The position numbers were made by a program, and so were the translations under genes. Below are positions 18,202 through 26,475 of a DNA stretch of 64,000 nucleotides, piece after piece (position 1 is the stretch's first letter; each line of letters starts with the position of its first letter). Origin of the DNA: Sphingomonas sp. NBWT7 (GTDB taxonomy: Bacteria > Pseudomonadota > Alphaproteobacteria > Sphingomonadales > Sphingomonadaceae); NCBI RefSeq assembly GCF_014217605.1, contig NZ_CP043639.1, forward strand, positions 1,883,501 to 1,947,500, written 5' to 3'. The notes under the pieces were generated by a model. That model was not told where the DNA came from. It searched no databases and saw only the letters and a program-made list of their open reading frames with translations.

Positions 18202-19697
18202 TCCTCCGCGAGCAGCGTGTCGCGCAGGCGACGCTTGACGAGCTTGCCGGTATCGGTGCGATCGAGTGTCGCGCGGAAGACGTAGCGGCGCGGCACCTTG
18301 ACCGCGCTCAGCCCGCCGCGCGCGAACCGATCGAGATCGGCAGCGAGCGCCGCCGCGTCGTTCACCGGCCATGCGGCGGGTTCGACCAGCGCGACGACGC
18401 GCTCGCCCATCTCCTCGTCGGGCACGCCGATCACCGCGGCGTCGGCGACCGCGGGATGCTGCAGCAGCCGGTTCTCGATCTCCTGCGGGTAGATGTTCAC
18501 CCCGCCCGAAATGATCATGAAATTGGCGCGATCGGTGAGGAACAGGAAGCCGTCGGCGTCGACACGGCCGATATCGCCGAGCGTCGGCCAGCCATGCTGG
18601 TTGAACGACGCGGCGGTCCGCTCGGGATCGTTGTGATAGGCGAAGGGATTGGCGTTGGCGAAGCGCACAAGCCCCTCCTCCCCCACCGGCAGCGGCTCGC
18701 CGTCGGCGTCGCAGATGCGGATCTTGCCCTGCACCGCGCGGCCGACGGTGCCGGGCCGTGCGAGCCAGTCTGCGCAGGTGGCGACGGTGATGCCAACGCC
18801 TTCGGTGCCGCTGTAGAACTCGCCGACGATCGGGCCGAGCCAGTCGATCGCGCGCTGCTTGAGCGGCACGGGGCATGGCGCGCCGGCGTGGAAGACCGAA
18901 ACGAGCGAGGACAGGTCATGGCGCTCGCGCACCTCAGCGGGAAGCGCCAGCATCCGCGCCAGATGCGTCGGCACGACCTGCGCCACCGTCACGCGGTGTC
19001 GCTCGATCGCGGCGAGCGCGGCGGCGGCGTCGAACCGCTCCATCAGCACCACCGTGCCGCCGTGGCGATGGATCGCGAGGCTCCAGCGCAGCGGCGCCGC
19101 GTGGTAGAGCGGCGCGGGGCAGAGATAGATGCTGTCCTGCCCGCACCCGAAATATTGCGCGCCGATCGACACCGCGCGCGGCGCCGCGTCGAAGCTGGCC
19201 GGCAGCGGCGACTTGATCCCCTTGGGAAAGCCTGTCGTGCCCGACGAATAGAGCATGTCGGTGCCCGGCGCCTCGTTAGTCACGGGCGTCTCGGGAAAGC
19301 GCCTGATCGTGGCGACGAGATCGTCGTCGAGGATCGCGACGGGGCACGGCAGGTCCGCGTCTTCACCGAGGCGATCGAGTACCTTGCGCGAGACGATTGC
19401 GATCCGCGCGTCTGAATCGCGCAGGATGTAGCTCGCCTCACCCGCCGTGAGCCCCGTCGCGATCAGCAGATAATGGACGCCGATGCGCTGTGCGCCCCAT
19501 AGAAACTCGTAGAGCCGCGGGTGGTTTTCGACCATCAGCGCGACGACGTCACCCGCCGCGACGCCCTGCCCGCGCAGCCCGTGCGCGACCTGGTTGGCGC
19601 GTGCCTCGAGCTGGGCGTAGCTCACGCTCTCGCCGCTGCCCGCCATGATATAGGCGGGCTTGTCGGGCGTTTCGGTGGCGAAGCGGCGAGGATGCAT
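18159..19697 (-). CDS. AMP-dependent acyl-CoA synthetase
   Basis: A 512-residue adenylate-forming enzyme beginning MHPRRFATETPDKPAYIMAG. Motifs: TDMLYSSGTTGFPKGIKSPL (A3), GEFYSGTEGVGITVATC (A5; the usual TE is present as TEG), PTLGDIGRVDADGFLFLTDR and TLDRTDTGKLVKRRLRDT with the catalytic Lys. AGGA is located eight bases before the ATG. It is transcribed toward the feruloyl-CoA-synthase-like gene and overlaps its end by 43 bases. Upstream, 60 bases away, is the stop of the first TetR gene on the same strand, so regulator and ligase may form a unit. It resembles the ligases of bile-acid, steroid and aromatic acid pathways, but its substrate is unknown. Confidence 0.92.
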   Translation of the reverse strand: MHPRRFATETPDKPAYIMAGSGESVSYAQLEARANQVAHGLRGQGVAAGDVVALMVENHPRLYEFLWGAQRIGVHYLLIATGLTAGEASYILRDSDARIAIVSRKVLDRLGEDADLPCPVAILDDDLVATIRRFPETPVTNEAPGTDMLYSSGTTGFPKGIKSPLPASFDAAPRAVSIGAQYFGCGQDSIYLCPAPLYHAAPLRWSLAIHRHGGTVVLMERFDAAAALAAIERHRVTVAQVVPTHLARMLALPAEVRERHDLSSLVSVFHAGAPCPVPLKQRAIDWLGPIVGEFYSGTEGVGITVATCADWLARPGTVGRAVQGKIRICDADGEPLPVGEEGLVRFANANPFAYHNDPERTAASFNQHGWPTLGDIGRVDADGFLFLTDRANFMIISGGVNIYPQEIENRLLQHPAVADAAVIGVPDEEMGERVVALVEPAAWPVNDAAALAADLDRFARGGLSAVKVPRRYVFRATLDRTDTGKLVKRRLRDTLLAEDQTSSSTASSGVAA

Positions 19698-19757
19698 GGG
19701 GGTTTCCTGGGGGCTCTGGTGGGGCTTAGGTGGGGCTTCGTGTAGGCTTGGTGAGGG

Positions 19758-20399
19758 TCAGCGAGGCTTGGCGGCTAAGCCGGCGAGGATGAAGTCGACC
19801 GCCGCGGCGGCGTAGCTGCGCACGAAGGTGTCCTGCGCCGGCGCGCCGCCCATCATGTCGCGGAACGGCACGCGCGTCGCGAACAGATACTGGCACGTGC
19901 CGACGATCATGAAATAGGCGTGGTCGGGATCGACCGCGCGAAACTCCCCCGCCGCGACGCCCGCCTCGATGATGCGGCGCTGCGCGTCGATCAGCGGGGT
20001 GACGAAGTTCGCCTTTATCCGCGCCGACGCCTCATGCCCGGAATCGCGCACCAGCCGGTTGAGCAGCCCGTTGAGATAGGGGTGGCGGGCATAGGTGCGG
20101 ATGATGCCGGTGACGTGCAGCCGCAGCTTCTGCGTCGGCGCGACATCGAGCGCGACAAGATCGTCGAGCTGCCCGATCGAGCGCGCGGTATCCGCCTCGA
20201 CCAACGCGGTGAGCAGCCCTTCCTTGCTGCCGAAATGATATTTGACGAGCGGCGCCGTGAGCCCGGCGCGGCGTGCGATCGCGTGCAGCGACACGTCGGT
20301 GCTGCCGCGTTCGATCATCAGATCGCGCGCGGCATCGAGCAGCACAGCGCGGCTGGACGCGCCGAGCCGGGCCACGGCGGGATCGATTACTGAAGACAC
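19758..20399 (-). CDS. TetR family regulator 1
   Basis: A 213-residue TetR repressor. The helix-turn-helix occupies about residues 15-62 (AARDLMIERGSTDVSLHAIA, then RRAGLTAPLVKYHFGSKEGL), followed by an all-helical ligand-binding domain containing ANFVTPLIDAQRRIIEAGVA and MIVGTCQYLFATRVPF. It is clearly paralogous to the regulator at 25760-26410: the recognition helix LTAPLVKY versus VTAPLVKY is nearly identical, so both may bind the same operator. The start is a GTG at 20397-20399 with weak ribosome-binding similarity. It is divergent from the TonB receptor gene; the 228-base region between holds several inverted repeats. Confidence 0.93.
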   Translation of the reverse strand: MSSVIDPAVARLGASSRAVLLDAARDLMIERGSTDVSLHAIARRAGLTAPLVKYHFGSKEGLLTALVEADTARSIGQLDDLVALDVAPTQKLRLHVTGIIRTYARHPYLNGLLNRLVRDSGHEASARIKANFVTPLIDAQRRIIEAGVAAGEFRAVDPDHAYFMIVGTCQYLFATRVPFRDMMGGAPAQDTFVRSYAAAAVDFILAGLAAKPR

Positions 20400-20461
20400 G
20401 TCGGGCCCCTATTCGTGCTTTTGCGAACACACTTCCTGGCAAAGGGGTGACCGCATTTTTC

Positions 20462-20476
20462 ACGCTTGTAAAGCGT
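20462..20476. promoter_or_regulatory. 15-bp palindrome, candidate TetR operator
   Basis: ACGCTT (20462-20467), GTA, AAGCGT (20471-20476) form a perfect inverted repeat in the divergent region between TetR regulator 1 and the TonB receptor. Size and symmetry fit a TetR-family operator. No binding evidence can be given from sequence. Confidence 0.45.
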
Positions 20477-20507
20477 ACCGTGACCGATCATTAAGCGCGC
20501 CATTGTT

Positions 20508-20524
20508 CATCCGTTAAATGGATG
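20508..20524. promoter_or_regulatory. Short inverted repeat containing CGTTAAATGG
   Basis: CATCC (20508-20512) and GGATG (20520-20524) flank GTTAAAT. The core CGTTAAATGG (20512-20521) is the exact reverse complement of CCATTTAACG at 26442-26451, upstream of the MFS gene next to TetR regulator 2. It lies about 104 bases before the TonB receptor start. Candidate common operator for the two paralogous TetR proteins. Confidence 0.45.
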
Positions 20525-20627
20525 TCGTGACGGCAGGGTCGCGGCGTCGGCGCGGGCGGCATCCTCGAGCATACGAGGCCCGCCCTTCCCGCCGACGGCG
20601 CCGCGACGAAAGGGAGAGGACGGGCCT

Positions 20628-23507
20628 GTGAAATTCATCAACATGCTGGCGTGCAGCTCGATCATCGCACTGAGCGCAGCTGCGGCTAGTGGCGCCGCGG
20701 CGCAGACGCCGCCCGCCGGGATCGGCACCGTGCCCGACGCGGCCGTCGCGGGCGAGGCGGAAAAGGGCACGCCCGGGCAGTCGCAGACCGACGCGCTGCA
20801 GCCCGCCGAGCAGGCACCCGAGGCATCCGCCGCATCGATCGACGGCGACATCGTCGTCACCGGATCACGCGTCGTCAGCAACGGCTATCAGGCGCCGACG
20901 CCGATCACCGTCGTCGGCAGCGAGGACCTGAAGAACGCCGCGCCCAACATCACCGACGCGCTGCGCCAGTTGCCGCAGCTGACCGGATCGACCGGGCCGT
21001 CGACGCCCAGCTTCACGCCGGGCGGATCGGTGTCGAGCACGGCGAGCACCGCCAACCTGCGCAACCTTGGCATCACCCGCACGCTGGTGCTGCTCGACGG
21101 CCGCCGCCCGCCCGCGTCGGGCGTGACCGGCACGTCGGACATCGCGCTGTTCCCGCAGCAGCTGATCAAGCGCGTCGACATCGTCACCGGCGGCGCATCG
21201 GCCGCCTATGGCTCGGACGCGGTGGCAGGCGTCGTCAATTTCGTGCTCGACACACGCTTTCGCGGCGTGATGGGCGAGGTGCGCAACGGCATCTCGACGC
21301 GCGGCGACGGGCATAGCTGGACCGCCGAAGCCTCCGCCGGGTTTGGCTTCGCCGAGGATCGCGGCAGCGTGATCCTGTCGGGCAGCATCAACGAGCAGGA
21401 CCCGATCGACGGGAGCGCGCGCGGCTGGGCGCAGCGCGGCTGGGCGACCGTCCCGAACCCCACCTATTCACCCACCAATGGCCAGCCGCAGCTGCTGTTT
21501 CGCGAGGACGTGAACCTTGCCGCCGCGACCTATGGCGGGATCATCACGGGCGCACGGCGCGGCGCGACGCGCGTCGGCGCCGGCACGCTGCGCGACATCC
21601 AGTTCGACGCCAACGGCGCGCAGTCGCTGTACCAGCACGGCGACCTGTTCACCGGCACCGTCGAGGTGGGCGGCGAAGGCCCGCGCTACCCGGCTGCGAT
21701 CGTTTCCGACGTCAACGCCAAGACCGCGTTCGGCCATGCCGAGTTCGAATTCAGCGACGGCTTCTCCGTCTTCGCCGAGGGCTCGTACGGCTATTCCAAG
21801 ACCTCTTACCCGCTGCTGATGCCGTATTTCATCGGCAGCGGAGGGCTGGTGATCCAGGCCGACAACGTCTTCCTGCCCGACAACATCCGCCGCACGATGG
21901 CGGCGAACGGCTTCACCTCGATCGAACTCGGCAAGCTCGACGGGACGTGGGGGCAGAATATCGTCACCAACACCACCAAGACGCTGAACCTGACCACCGG
22001 GTTCAAGGCGACGATGGGTGGCTTCACGATCGACGGCTATTACGAGCACGGCGAATCGCGCTACCTGCTCGAGACCGACAACCAGCGCGTGCTCGCCAAC
22101 ACGCGGCTCGCCGCGGACGCGGTGGTGAACCCGGCGACCGGCCAGATCGTCTGCCGCTCGACGCTGACCAACCCCACCAACGGCTGCGTGCCGTGGAACC
22201 CGTTCGGCACCGCCGCCTTCACGCCCGAGCAGCGCGCCTATCAGGGCGGCAGCGGCTTCGCGCGATCGATCGCCAAGCAGGATGTCGTTGCGCTGACGGT
22301 GCGCGGCAATCTGTTCTCGACCTGGGCGGGCGAGGTCGCCGCGGCGGTGGGCGCCGAATATCGCGACCTGTCGGGCACGATCCGCGTCGATCCGATCTCC
22401 TCGGTGATCGGCTTCGGCGCGACCAATCCGCAAGGATCGGGCGGCGGCTATGACGTGAAGGAAGTGTTCGGCGAAGTCGTCGTGCCGCTGTTCCGCGGCG
22501 AGCGCTTCCTGAAATCGATCGACTTCAACGGCGCGGTGCGCCGCACCGATTACAGCACCAGCGGCGGCGTGACGACGTGGAAGCTCGGCCTCACCAGCGA
22601 GCTGATCGACGGGCTGCGGCTGCGCGGCACCTATTCGCGCGACATCCGCGCGCCCAACATCGGCGATCTGTTCGGCCCGCGCACGCGCAACGTCGCGGCG
22701 ATCATCGATCCGTTCCGCAACAACGAGATCACGCAGAACGTCTTCACCTTCACCGGCAGCAACCCCGATCTGGTGCCCGAACGCGCCAAGACGATCGCCG
22801 CCGGCTTCTCGTACCGCCCCGATTTCCTGCCGGGGTTCGGCTTCTCGGTCGATTACTATAACATCAAGATCGACGACGCGATCACCACGCTGTCGGCGCA
22901 GCAGCTCGTCAACCAGTGTTTCGGCGGCGACCAAAGCCTGTGCGCGCTGACGATCCGCGGCGCGGACGGGCGGCTGACCGACGTCAACGGCGTCGCGCTC
23001 AACATCGCGACGGTGAAGATTTCAGGCATCGACCTCGATGCGAGCTATTCGACCGATCTGTTCGGCGGCAAGTTCAGCCTGCGCGGCATCGCGACCTATC
23101 TCGACAATTACACGCAGGAGGCGCGCGGCGTCGCAACGGTGCGCTACGACGGCACCGGATCCTTCCCGAGCTGGCGCGCCAACCTGCAGGCGACCTATAC
23201 CTCGGGCGGCACCACGGTGTCGGTACAGGAGCGCTTCATCGGTGCGCATGGCCGCGTGATCGCGCCGATCACCGTCGACAACAACCGCGTACCCGAGGTG
23301 TTCTACACCAACCTGACGCTGCGCCAGCAGATCGAGGCGGGCGACGTGAAGCCCGAGCTGTTCCTGACGATCAACAACCTGTTCGATCGCGATCCGCCGC
23401 CGTCGGACACCAACAACGTCACGCTGGGCACGTCGCGCGTCGTCGATCCGCTGCTGTACGACACGGTCGGGCGGTACATCACGATCGGCGGGCGCATCCG
23501 GTTCTGA
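20628..23507 (+). CDS. TonB-dependent outer membrane receptor
   Basis: A 959-residue receptor with a signal peptide (hydrophobic core LACSSIIALSAAAASGAAAQ), a TonB-box-like segment DGDIVVTGSRVVSNG around residue 75, a plug domain (ITDALRQLPQLTGSTG, LRNLGITRTLVLLDGRRPP, VTGGASAAYGSDAVAGVVNF) and a 22-strand beta-barrel ending VGRYITIGGRIRF with the terminal aromatic residue needed for outer membrane assembly. It imports a substrate across the outer membrane using TonB energy. The plug of this large sphingomonad type is often linked to catabolic clusters, and its place between TetR genes, SDR, CaiB and MFS suggests uptake of the island's substrate. GTG start with GGAGAGGA upstream; ATG at 20643 is an alternative. 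Confidence 0.93.
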   Translation: MKFINMLACSSIIALSAAAASGAAAQTPPAGIGTVPDAAVAGEAEKGTPGQSQTDALQPAEQAPEASAASIDGDIVVTGSRVVSNGYQAPTPITVVGSEDLKNAAPNITDALRQLPQLTGSTGPSTPSFTPGGSVSSTASTANLRNLGITRTLVLLDGRRPPASGVTGTSDIALFPQQLIKRVDIVTGGASAAYGSDAVAGVVNFVLDTRFRGVMGEVRNGISTRGDGHSWTAEASAGFGFAEDRGSVILSGSINEQDPIDGSARGWAQRGWATVPNPTYSPTNGQPQLLFREDVNLAAATYGGIITGARRGATRVGAGTLRDIQFDANGAQSLYQHGDLFTGTVEVGGEGPRYPAAIVSDVNAKTAFGHAEFEFSDGFSVFAEGSYGYSKTSYPLLMPYFIGSGGLVIQADNVFLPDNIRRTMAANGFTSIELGKLDGTWGQNIVTNTTKTLNLTTGFKATMGGFTIDGYYEHGESRYLLETDNQRVLANTRLAADAVVNPATGQIVCRSTLTNPTNGCVPWNPFGTAAFTPEQRAYQGGSGFARSIAKQDVVALTVRGNLFSTWAGEVAAAVGAEYRDLSGTIRVDPISSVIGFGATNPQGSGGGYDVKEVFGEVVVPLFRGERFLKSIDFNGAVRRTDYSTSGGVTTWKLGLTSELIDGLRLRGTYSRDIRAPNIGDLFGPRTRNVAAIIDPFRNNEITQNVFTFTGSNPDLVPERAKTIAAGFSYRPDFLPGFGFSVDYYNIKIDDAITTLSAQQLVNQCFGGDQSLCALTIRGADGRLTDVNGVALNIATVKISGIDLDASYSTDLFGGKFSLRGIATYLDNYTQEARGVATVRYDGTGSFPSWRANLQATYTSGGTTVSVQERFIGAHGRVIAPITVDNNRVPEVFYTNLTLRQQIEAGDVKPELFLTINNLFDRDPPPSDTNNVTLGTSRVVDPLLYDTVGRYITIGGRIRF

Positions 23508-23531
23508 TCGGCGGAAGGGGGAGATACGGGC

Positions 23532-24431
23532 ATGACACGTGACGATCTGATGTTCCGCGACGGCCTGCTCTACGGGCAGCGTATCCTGGTGACGGGGGGC
23601 GGCACCGGGCTGGGCCGCGTGATGGCCGAGGCGTTCCTGATCCTGGGCGCCGAGGTGTTCATCTGCGGGCGGCGCGGCAGCGTGCTAGACGAGACCGCCG
23701 ACGCGCTGACCGCCGCACACGGCGGCAAGGTGGTGGGGCTTGCCTGCGACATCCGCGACGATGCCGCGATCGAGGCGATGCTCGACCGGATCTGGAGCAA
23801 CGGCGGCGCGCTGACCGGACTCGTCAACAACGCCGCGGGCAATTTCGTGAGCCGCACCGAGGACCTGTCGATCCGCGGGTTCGACGCGATCTCCTCGATC
23901 GTCTTCCGCGGCTCGTTCGCGGTGACGCTGGCATGCGGCAAGCGTTGGATCGCACAAGGCATCCCGGCATCGGTGCTGTCGATCCTCGCCACCTGGGTGT
24001 GGAACGGATCGGCGTTCACCGTGCCGAGCGCGATGAGCAAGGCGGGCATCAACGTGATGTCGCAGAGCCTGGCGGTGGAATGGGCCGATCGTGGCATCCG
24101 GCTGAACTGCATCGCGCCGGGCACCTTCCCCACCGAGGGAATGTCCGCGCGGCTGCGCCCGACCGACGGCGACGGCGCGTTCCGCGACACCAGCGACTAT
24201 CCGATGGGGCGCGTCGGGCGGATGCCCGAGCTCGCCAACCTTGCCGCCTTCCTGATGTCGCGCCAGGCCGAATATCTCACCGGGCAGACGATCGCGATCG
24301 ACGGCGCGCGCTTCCTCGCGACGGGGGGCAACTTCGCCTCGCTGCGCGCGTGGGACGACGATCAATGGGCCGCGGCGCGCGATTCGATCCGCGCCACGAC
24401 GGCGAAGGACAAGGCTGCGCGCACCGCGTGA
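23532..24431 (+). CDS. 2,4-dienoyl-CoA reductase-like SDR
   Basis: A 299-residue SDR. Cofactor motif LVTGGGTGLGRVMAEAF and basic FICGRRG after beta-2 suggest NADPH use. NNAAGNFVSRTEDLS matches the dienoyl-CoA reductase pattern. The usual YxxxK is absent: the region reads ATWVWNGSAFTVPSAMSKAG, keeping the Lys, as in mitochondrial DECR where Tyr is supplied from elsewhere. It could therefore reduce a 2,4-dienoyl-CoA or a related unsaturated CoA ester. The length, with a C-terminal extension after IDGARFLATGGNF, also fits. It begins 24 bases after the receptor gene, with GGAAGGGGGAG upstream, and precedes the CaiB gene. Confidence 0.86.
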   Translation: MTRDDLMFRDGLLYGQRILVTGGGTGLGRVMAEAFLILGAEVFICGRRGSVLDETADALTAAHGGKVVGLACDIRDDAAIEAMLDRIWSNGGALTGLVNNAAGNFVSRTEDLSIRGFDAISSIVFRGSFAVTLACGKRWIAQGIPASVLSILATWVWNGSAFTVPSAMSKAGINVMSQSLAVEWADRGIRLNCIAPGTFPTEGMSARLRPTDGDGAFRDTSDYPMGRVGRMPELANLAAFLMSRQAEYLTGQTIAIDGARFLATGGNFASLRAWDDDQWAAARDSIRATTAKDKAARTA

Positions 24432-24566
24432 CGGGCGGCGCACGGAGCGTGCGGCACCGCGCCAAACGGCTGCGGCCTTGAACGATCGGAAACCGCCGCG
24501 TTAAAGGTGCGGCAACGACGATGGCGCGGCGACCGCAAGCCGCGCCGCCGGATGGGGAGAAGCGAA

Positions 24567-25733
24567 ATGTTGCAGGGCATCCGGGTCGTCGAACTGGCCA
24601 CCTATGTCGCGGGACCGGGGGCGTGCGGGCTGCTCGCCGACTGGGGCGCCGAAGTGATCAAGATCGAGGCGCCGGGCGGCGATCCGTTCCGCGGCTTCTA
24701 CGCCTCCGTCGGGCGCGACGACGTCGAGAACCGCGTGTTCGAGAACGACAATCGCGGCAAGCGATCGATCGTGCTCAACCTCGCGCAGTCCGACGATGCC
24801 GAGGTGCTGCGCCGGCTGCTCGCCACCGCCGACGTGTTCGTCACCAACACGCGGCCGCAGAGCCTCGAGCGGCTCGGCATCTCCTGGGAGCAGATCCGCG
24901 CGATCAAGCCCGATCTGATCTTCGCTAATTTCACCGGCTACGGCCCGGTCGGCGAGGACGCCGACAAGCCGGGGTTCGACATCACCGCCTTCTGGGCGCG
25001 CTCGGGGCTGTGCTCGCTGGGCACGGTGAAGGGCGGCGATCCGGCGCAGCTGCGCACCGGGATCGGCGATCACATGTCGGCGATGGGGCTGGCGGCGGGG
25101 ATCATGGCCGCGCTGTTCCACCGCGAGCGGACCGGCGAGGGGCAGAAGATCGAGACGTCGCTGCTGCGCATGGGCGTTTACGCCGGCAGCAGCGAGCATG
25201 CCGTGCAGCTGCAGATGGGCAAGCTCGCCTCGACCAAATCGCGGCCCGAGGCGATCAACCCGCTCAACAACTTCTTCCGCACCGCCGACGGCCAGTGGTT
25301 CGTCGCGGTGCCGCGGCAGGGATCGAGTGACTGGCCGCGCTTCGCGCGTGCGATCGGCCGCCCCGAGCTGATCGAGGACCCGCGCTTCGATTCGATCCGT
25401 CAGCGCCGCACCAACGGCGCGGAGGTGGTAGCGATCCTCGACGCGGGCTTCGGCGCGATGACGTGGGACGAGGCGCGCGCGGCGCTGACGCGCGAGAATC
25501 TCGTCTTCTCCCCCGTCCTGTCGGTCGGCCAGGCGACCAAGGATCCGCAGGTGCTGGCGGCGGGCTGCTACGTCGATGTGCCCGACGACGCGGGCGAGAC
25601 GATGCGCCTGCCCGCGACGCCGATCGATTTCGGCGCCGCGCTGCCGCCGCGCCGCCGCGCGCCCGCGCTCGACGCCGACGGGGCTGCGATCCGCGCCGAT
25701 CTCGGCCTCGCCAGCGTCGCGGGCGCAGCCTGA
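24567..25733 (+). CDS. CaiB/BaiF family CoA transferase
   Basis: A 388-residue class III CoA transferase, which moves CoA between carboxylic acids. N-terminal motif GIRVVELATYVAGPGACGLL and DWGAEVIKIEAPGGDPFRG are typical; the region FANFTGYGPVGEDADKPGFD holds the expected catalytic Asp, and SALLHRERTGEGQ-like sequence appears as AALFHRERTGEGQKIETSLL. The ATG at 24567 is preceded by GGGGAGAAG and starts directly at the conserved N-terminus; a longer frame adds 20 unrelated residues. Located between the SDR and TetR 2 genes on the same strand, it could recycle CoA from a pathway product to the incoming acid. Confidence 0.92.
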   Translation: MLQGIRVVELATYVAGPGACGLLADWGAEVIKIEAPGGDPFRGFYASVGRDDVENRVFENDNRGKRSIVLNLAQSDDAEVLRRLLATADVFVTNTRPQSLERLGISWEQIRAIKPDLIFANFTGYGPVGEDADKPGFDITAFWARSGLCSLGTVKGGDPAQLRTGIGDHMSAMGLAAGIMAALFHRERTGEGQKIETSLLRMGVYAGSSEHAVQLQMGKLASTKSRPEAINPLNNFFRTADGQWFVAVPRQGSSDWPRFARAIGRPELIEDPRFDSIRQRRTNGAEVVAILDAGFGAMTWDEARAALTRENLVFSPVLSVGQATKDPQVLAAGCYVDVPDDAGETMRLPATPIDFGAALPPRRRAPALDADGAAIRADLGLASVAGAA

Positions 25734-25759
25734 GCGCGGCGGCCGGACGAGGGGAACAG

Positions 25760-26410
25760 ATGGCAAAGGCGATCGAGGCGGCGGCGCCCGCTGCTGGCCG
25801 TAGCGAAGGCCCGTCGCGCGACGTGCTGCTCACCGCGGCGAGCGACCTGATGATCGAGCTTGGCACGCCCGAAGTCTCGCTCCACGCGATCGCGCGCAAG
25901 GCGGGCGTCACCGCGCCGCTCGTCAAATATTATTTCGGCAGCAAGGAAGGGCTGTTAGTCGCGCTGGTCGAGCGCGACACGGCGCGCTCGCTCGCGCAGC
26001 TCGAGGGGTTGAACGCGATGGCGCTCGATCCGCTCGCCAAGCTCAAGATCCACATCGCCGGGATCGCGCGCACCTACAGCCGCTATCCCTATCTCGTCGG
26101 GCTGCTCAACCACCTGCTGCGCGAGACGCGCAACGAGGCGTCGGAGCGGATCAAGGCGAGCTTCGTCACGCCGCTGATCGACGCGCAGCGCCGCATCATC
26201 GAGGAGGGCGTCGCCGCGGGGCAGCTGCGCCCGATCGACCCCGACCAGCTGTATTTCATCATCGTCGGCGCGTGCCAGTATCTCTTCTCCTCGCGCGTCG
26301 CCTTCGCCGACATCATGGGCGGCAAGTTCGCCGATCCGGCGTTCGCGCGCGACTTTCCCAACGCCGTGCTCGACGTGATCCTGAACGGGCTGCGCGCCGA
26401 ACGACGGTAA
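25760..26410 (+). CDS. TetR family regulator 2
   Basis: A 216-residue TetR repressor, start ATG at 25760 with GAGGGGA upstream. DNA-binding domain: AASDLMIELGTPEVSLHAIA and RKAGVTAPLVKYYFGSKEGL. The ligand domain contains ASFVTPLIDAQRRIIEEGVA and IVGACQYLFSSRVAFADIMG. By eye it matches TetR regulator 1 (19758-20399) at well over half of aligned positions over nearly the whole length, including the ligand domain. It is cotranscribed with the CaiB gene (26 bases apart) and followed by the MFS gene after 65 bases that contain inverted repeats. Likely local repressor of the receptor-SDR-CaiB and MFS units. Confidence 0.93.
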   Translation: MAKAIEAAAPAAGRSEGPSRDVLLTAASDLMIELGTPEVSLHAIARKAGVTAPLVKYYFGSKEGLLVALVERDTARSLAQLEGLNAMALDPLAKLKIHIAGIARTYSRYPYLVGLLNHLLRETRNEASERIKASFVTPLIDAQRRIIEEGVAAGQLRPIDPDQLYFIIVGACQYLFSSRVAFADIMGGKFADPAFARDFPNAVLDVILNGLRAERR

Positions 26411-26434
26411 CGCTTGCCCGGCCGACGCCTCCCG

Positions 26435-26460
26435 ACTATCGCCATTTAACGATAGTTAAA
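26435..26460. promoter_or_regulatory. Overlapping inverted repeats before the MFS gene
   Basis: Two nested symmetries are present: ACTATCG (26435-26441) with CGATAGT (26450-26456), and TTTAAC (26445-26450), GATA, GTTAAA (26455-26460). The block ends 15 bases before the MFS start. It includes CCATTTAACG, shared in inverse orientation with 20512-20521. Good candidate for the operator of the paralogous TetR pair. Confidence 0.5.
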
Positions 26461-26475
26461 CGAGGCGAGGGCTTG

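Noticed and set aside
16662-19415. 917-residue plus-strand open frame
   Set aside because: It overlaps one ligase out of frame and a second in antisense; no domain motifs are visible.
21468-22934. 488-residue minus-strand frame within the TonB receptor
   Set aside because: Antisense to beta-barrel coding sequence with complete plug and barrel motifs; composition typical of shadow.
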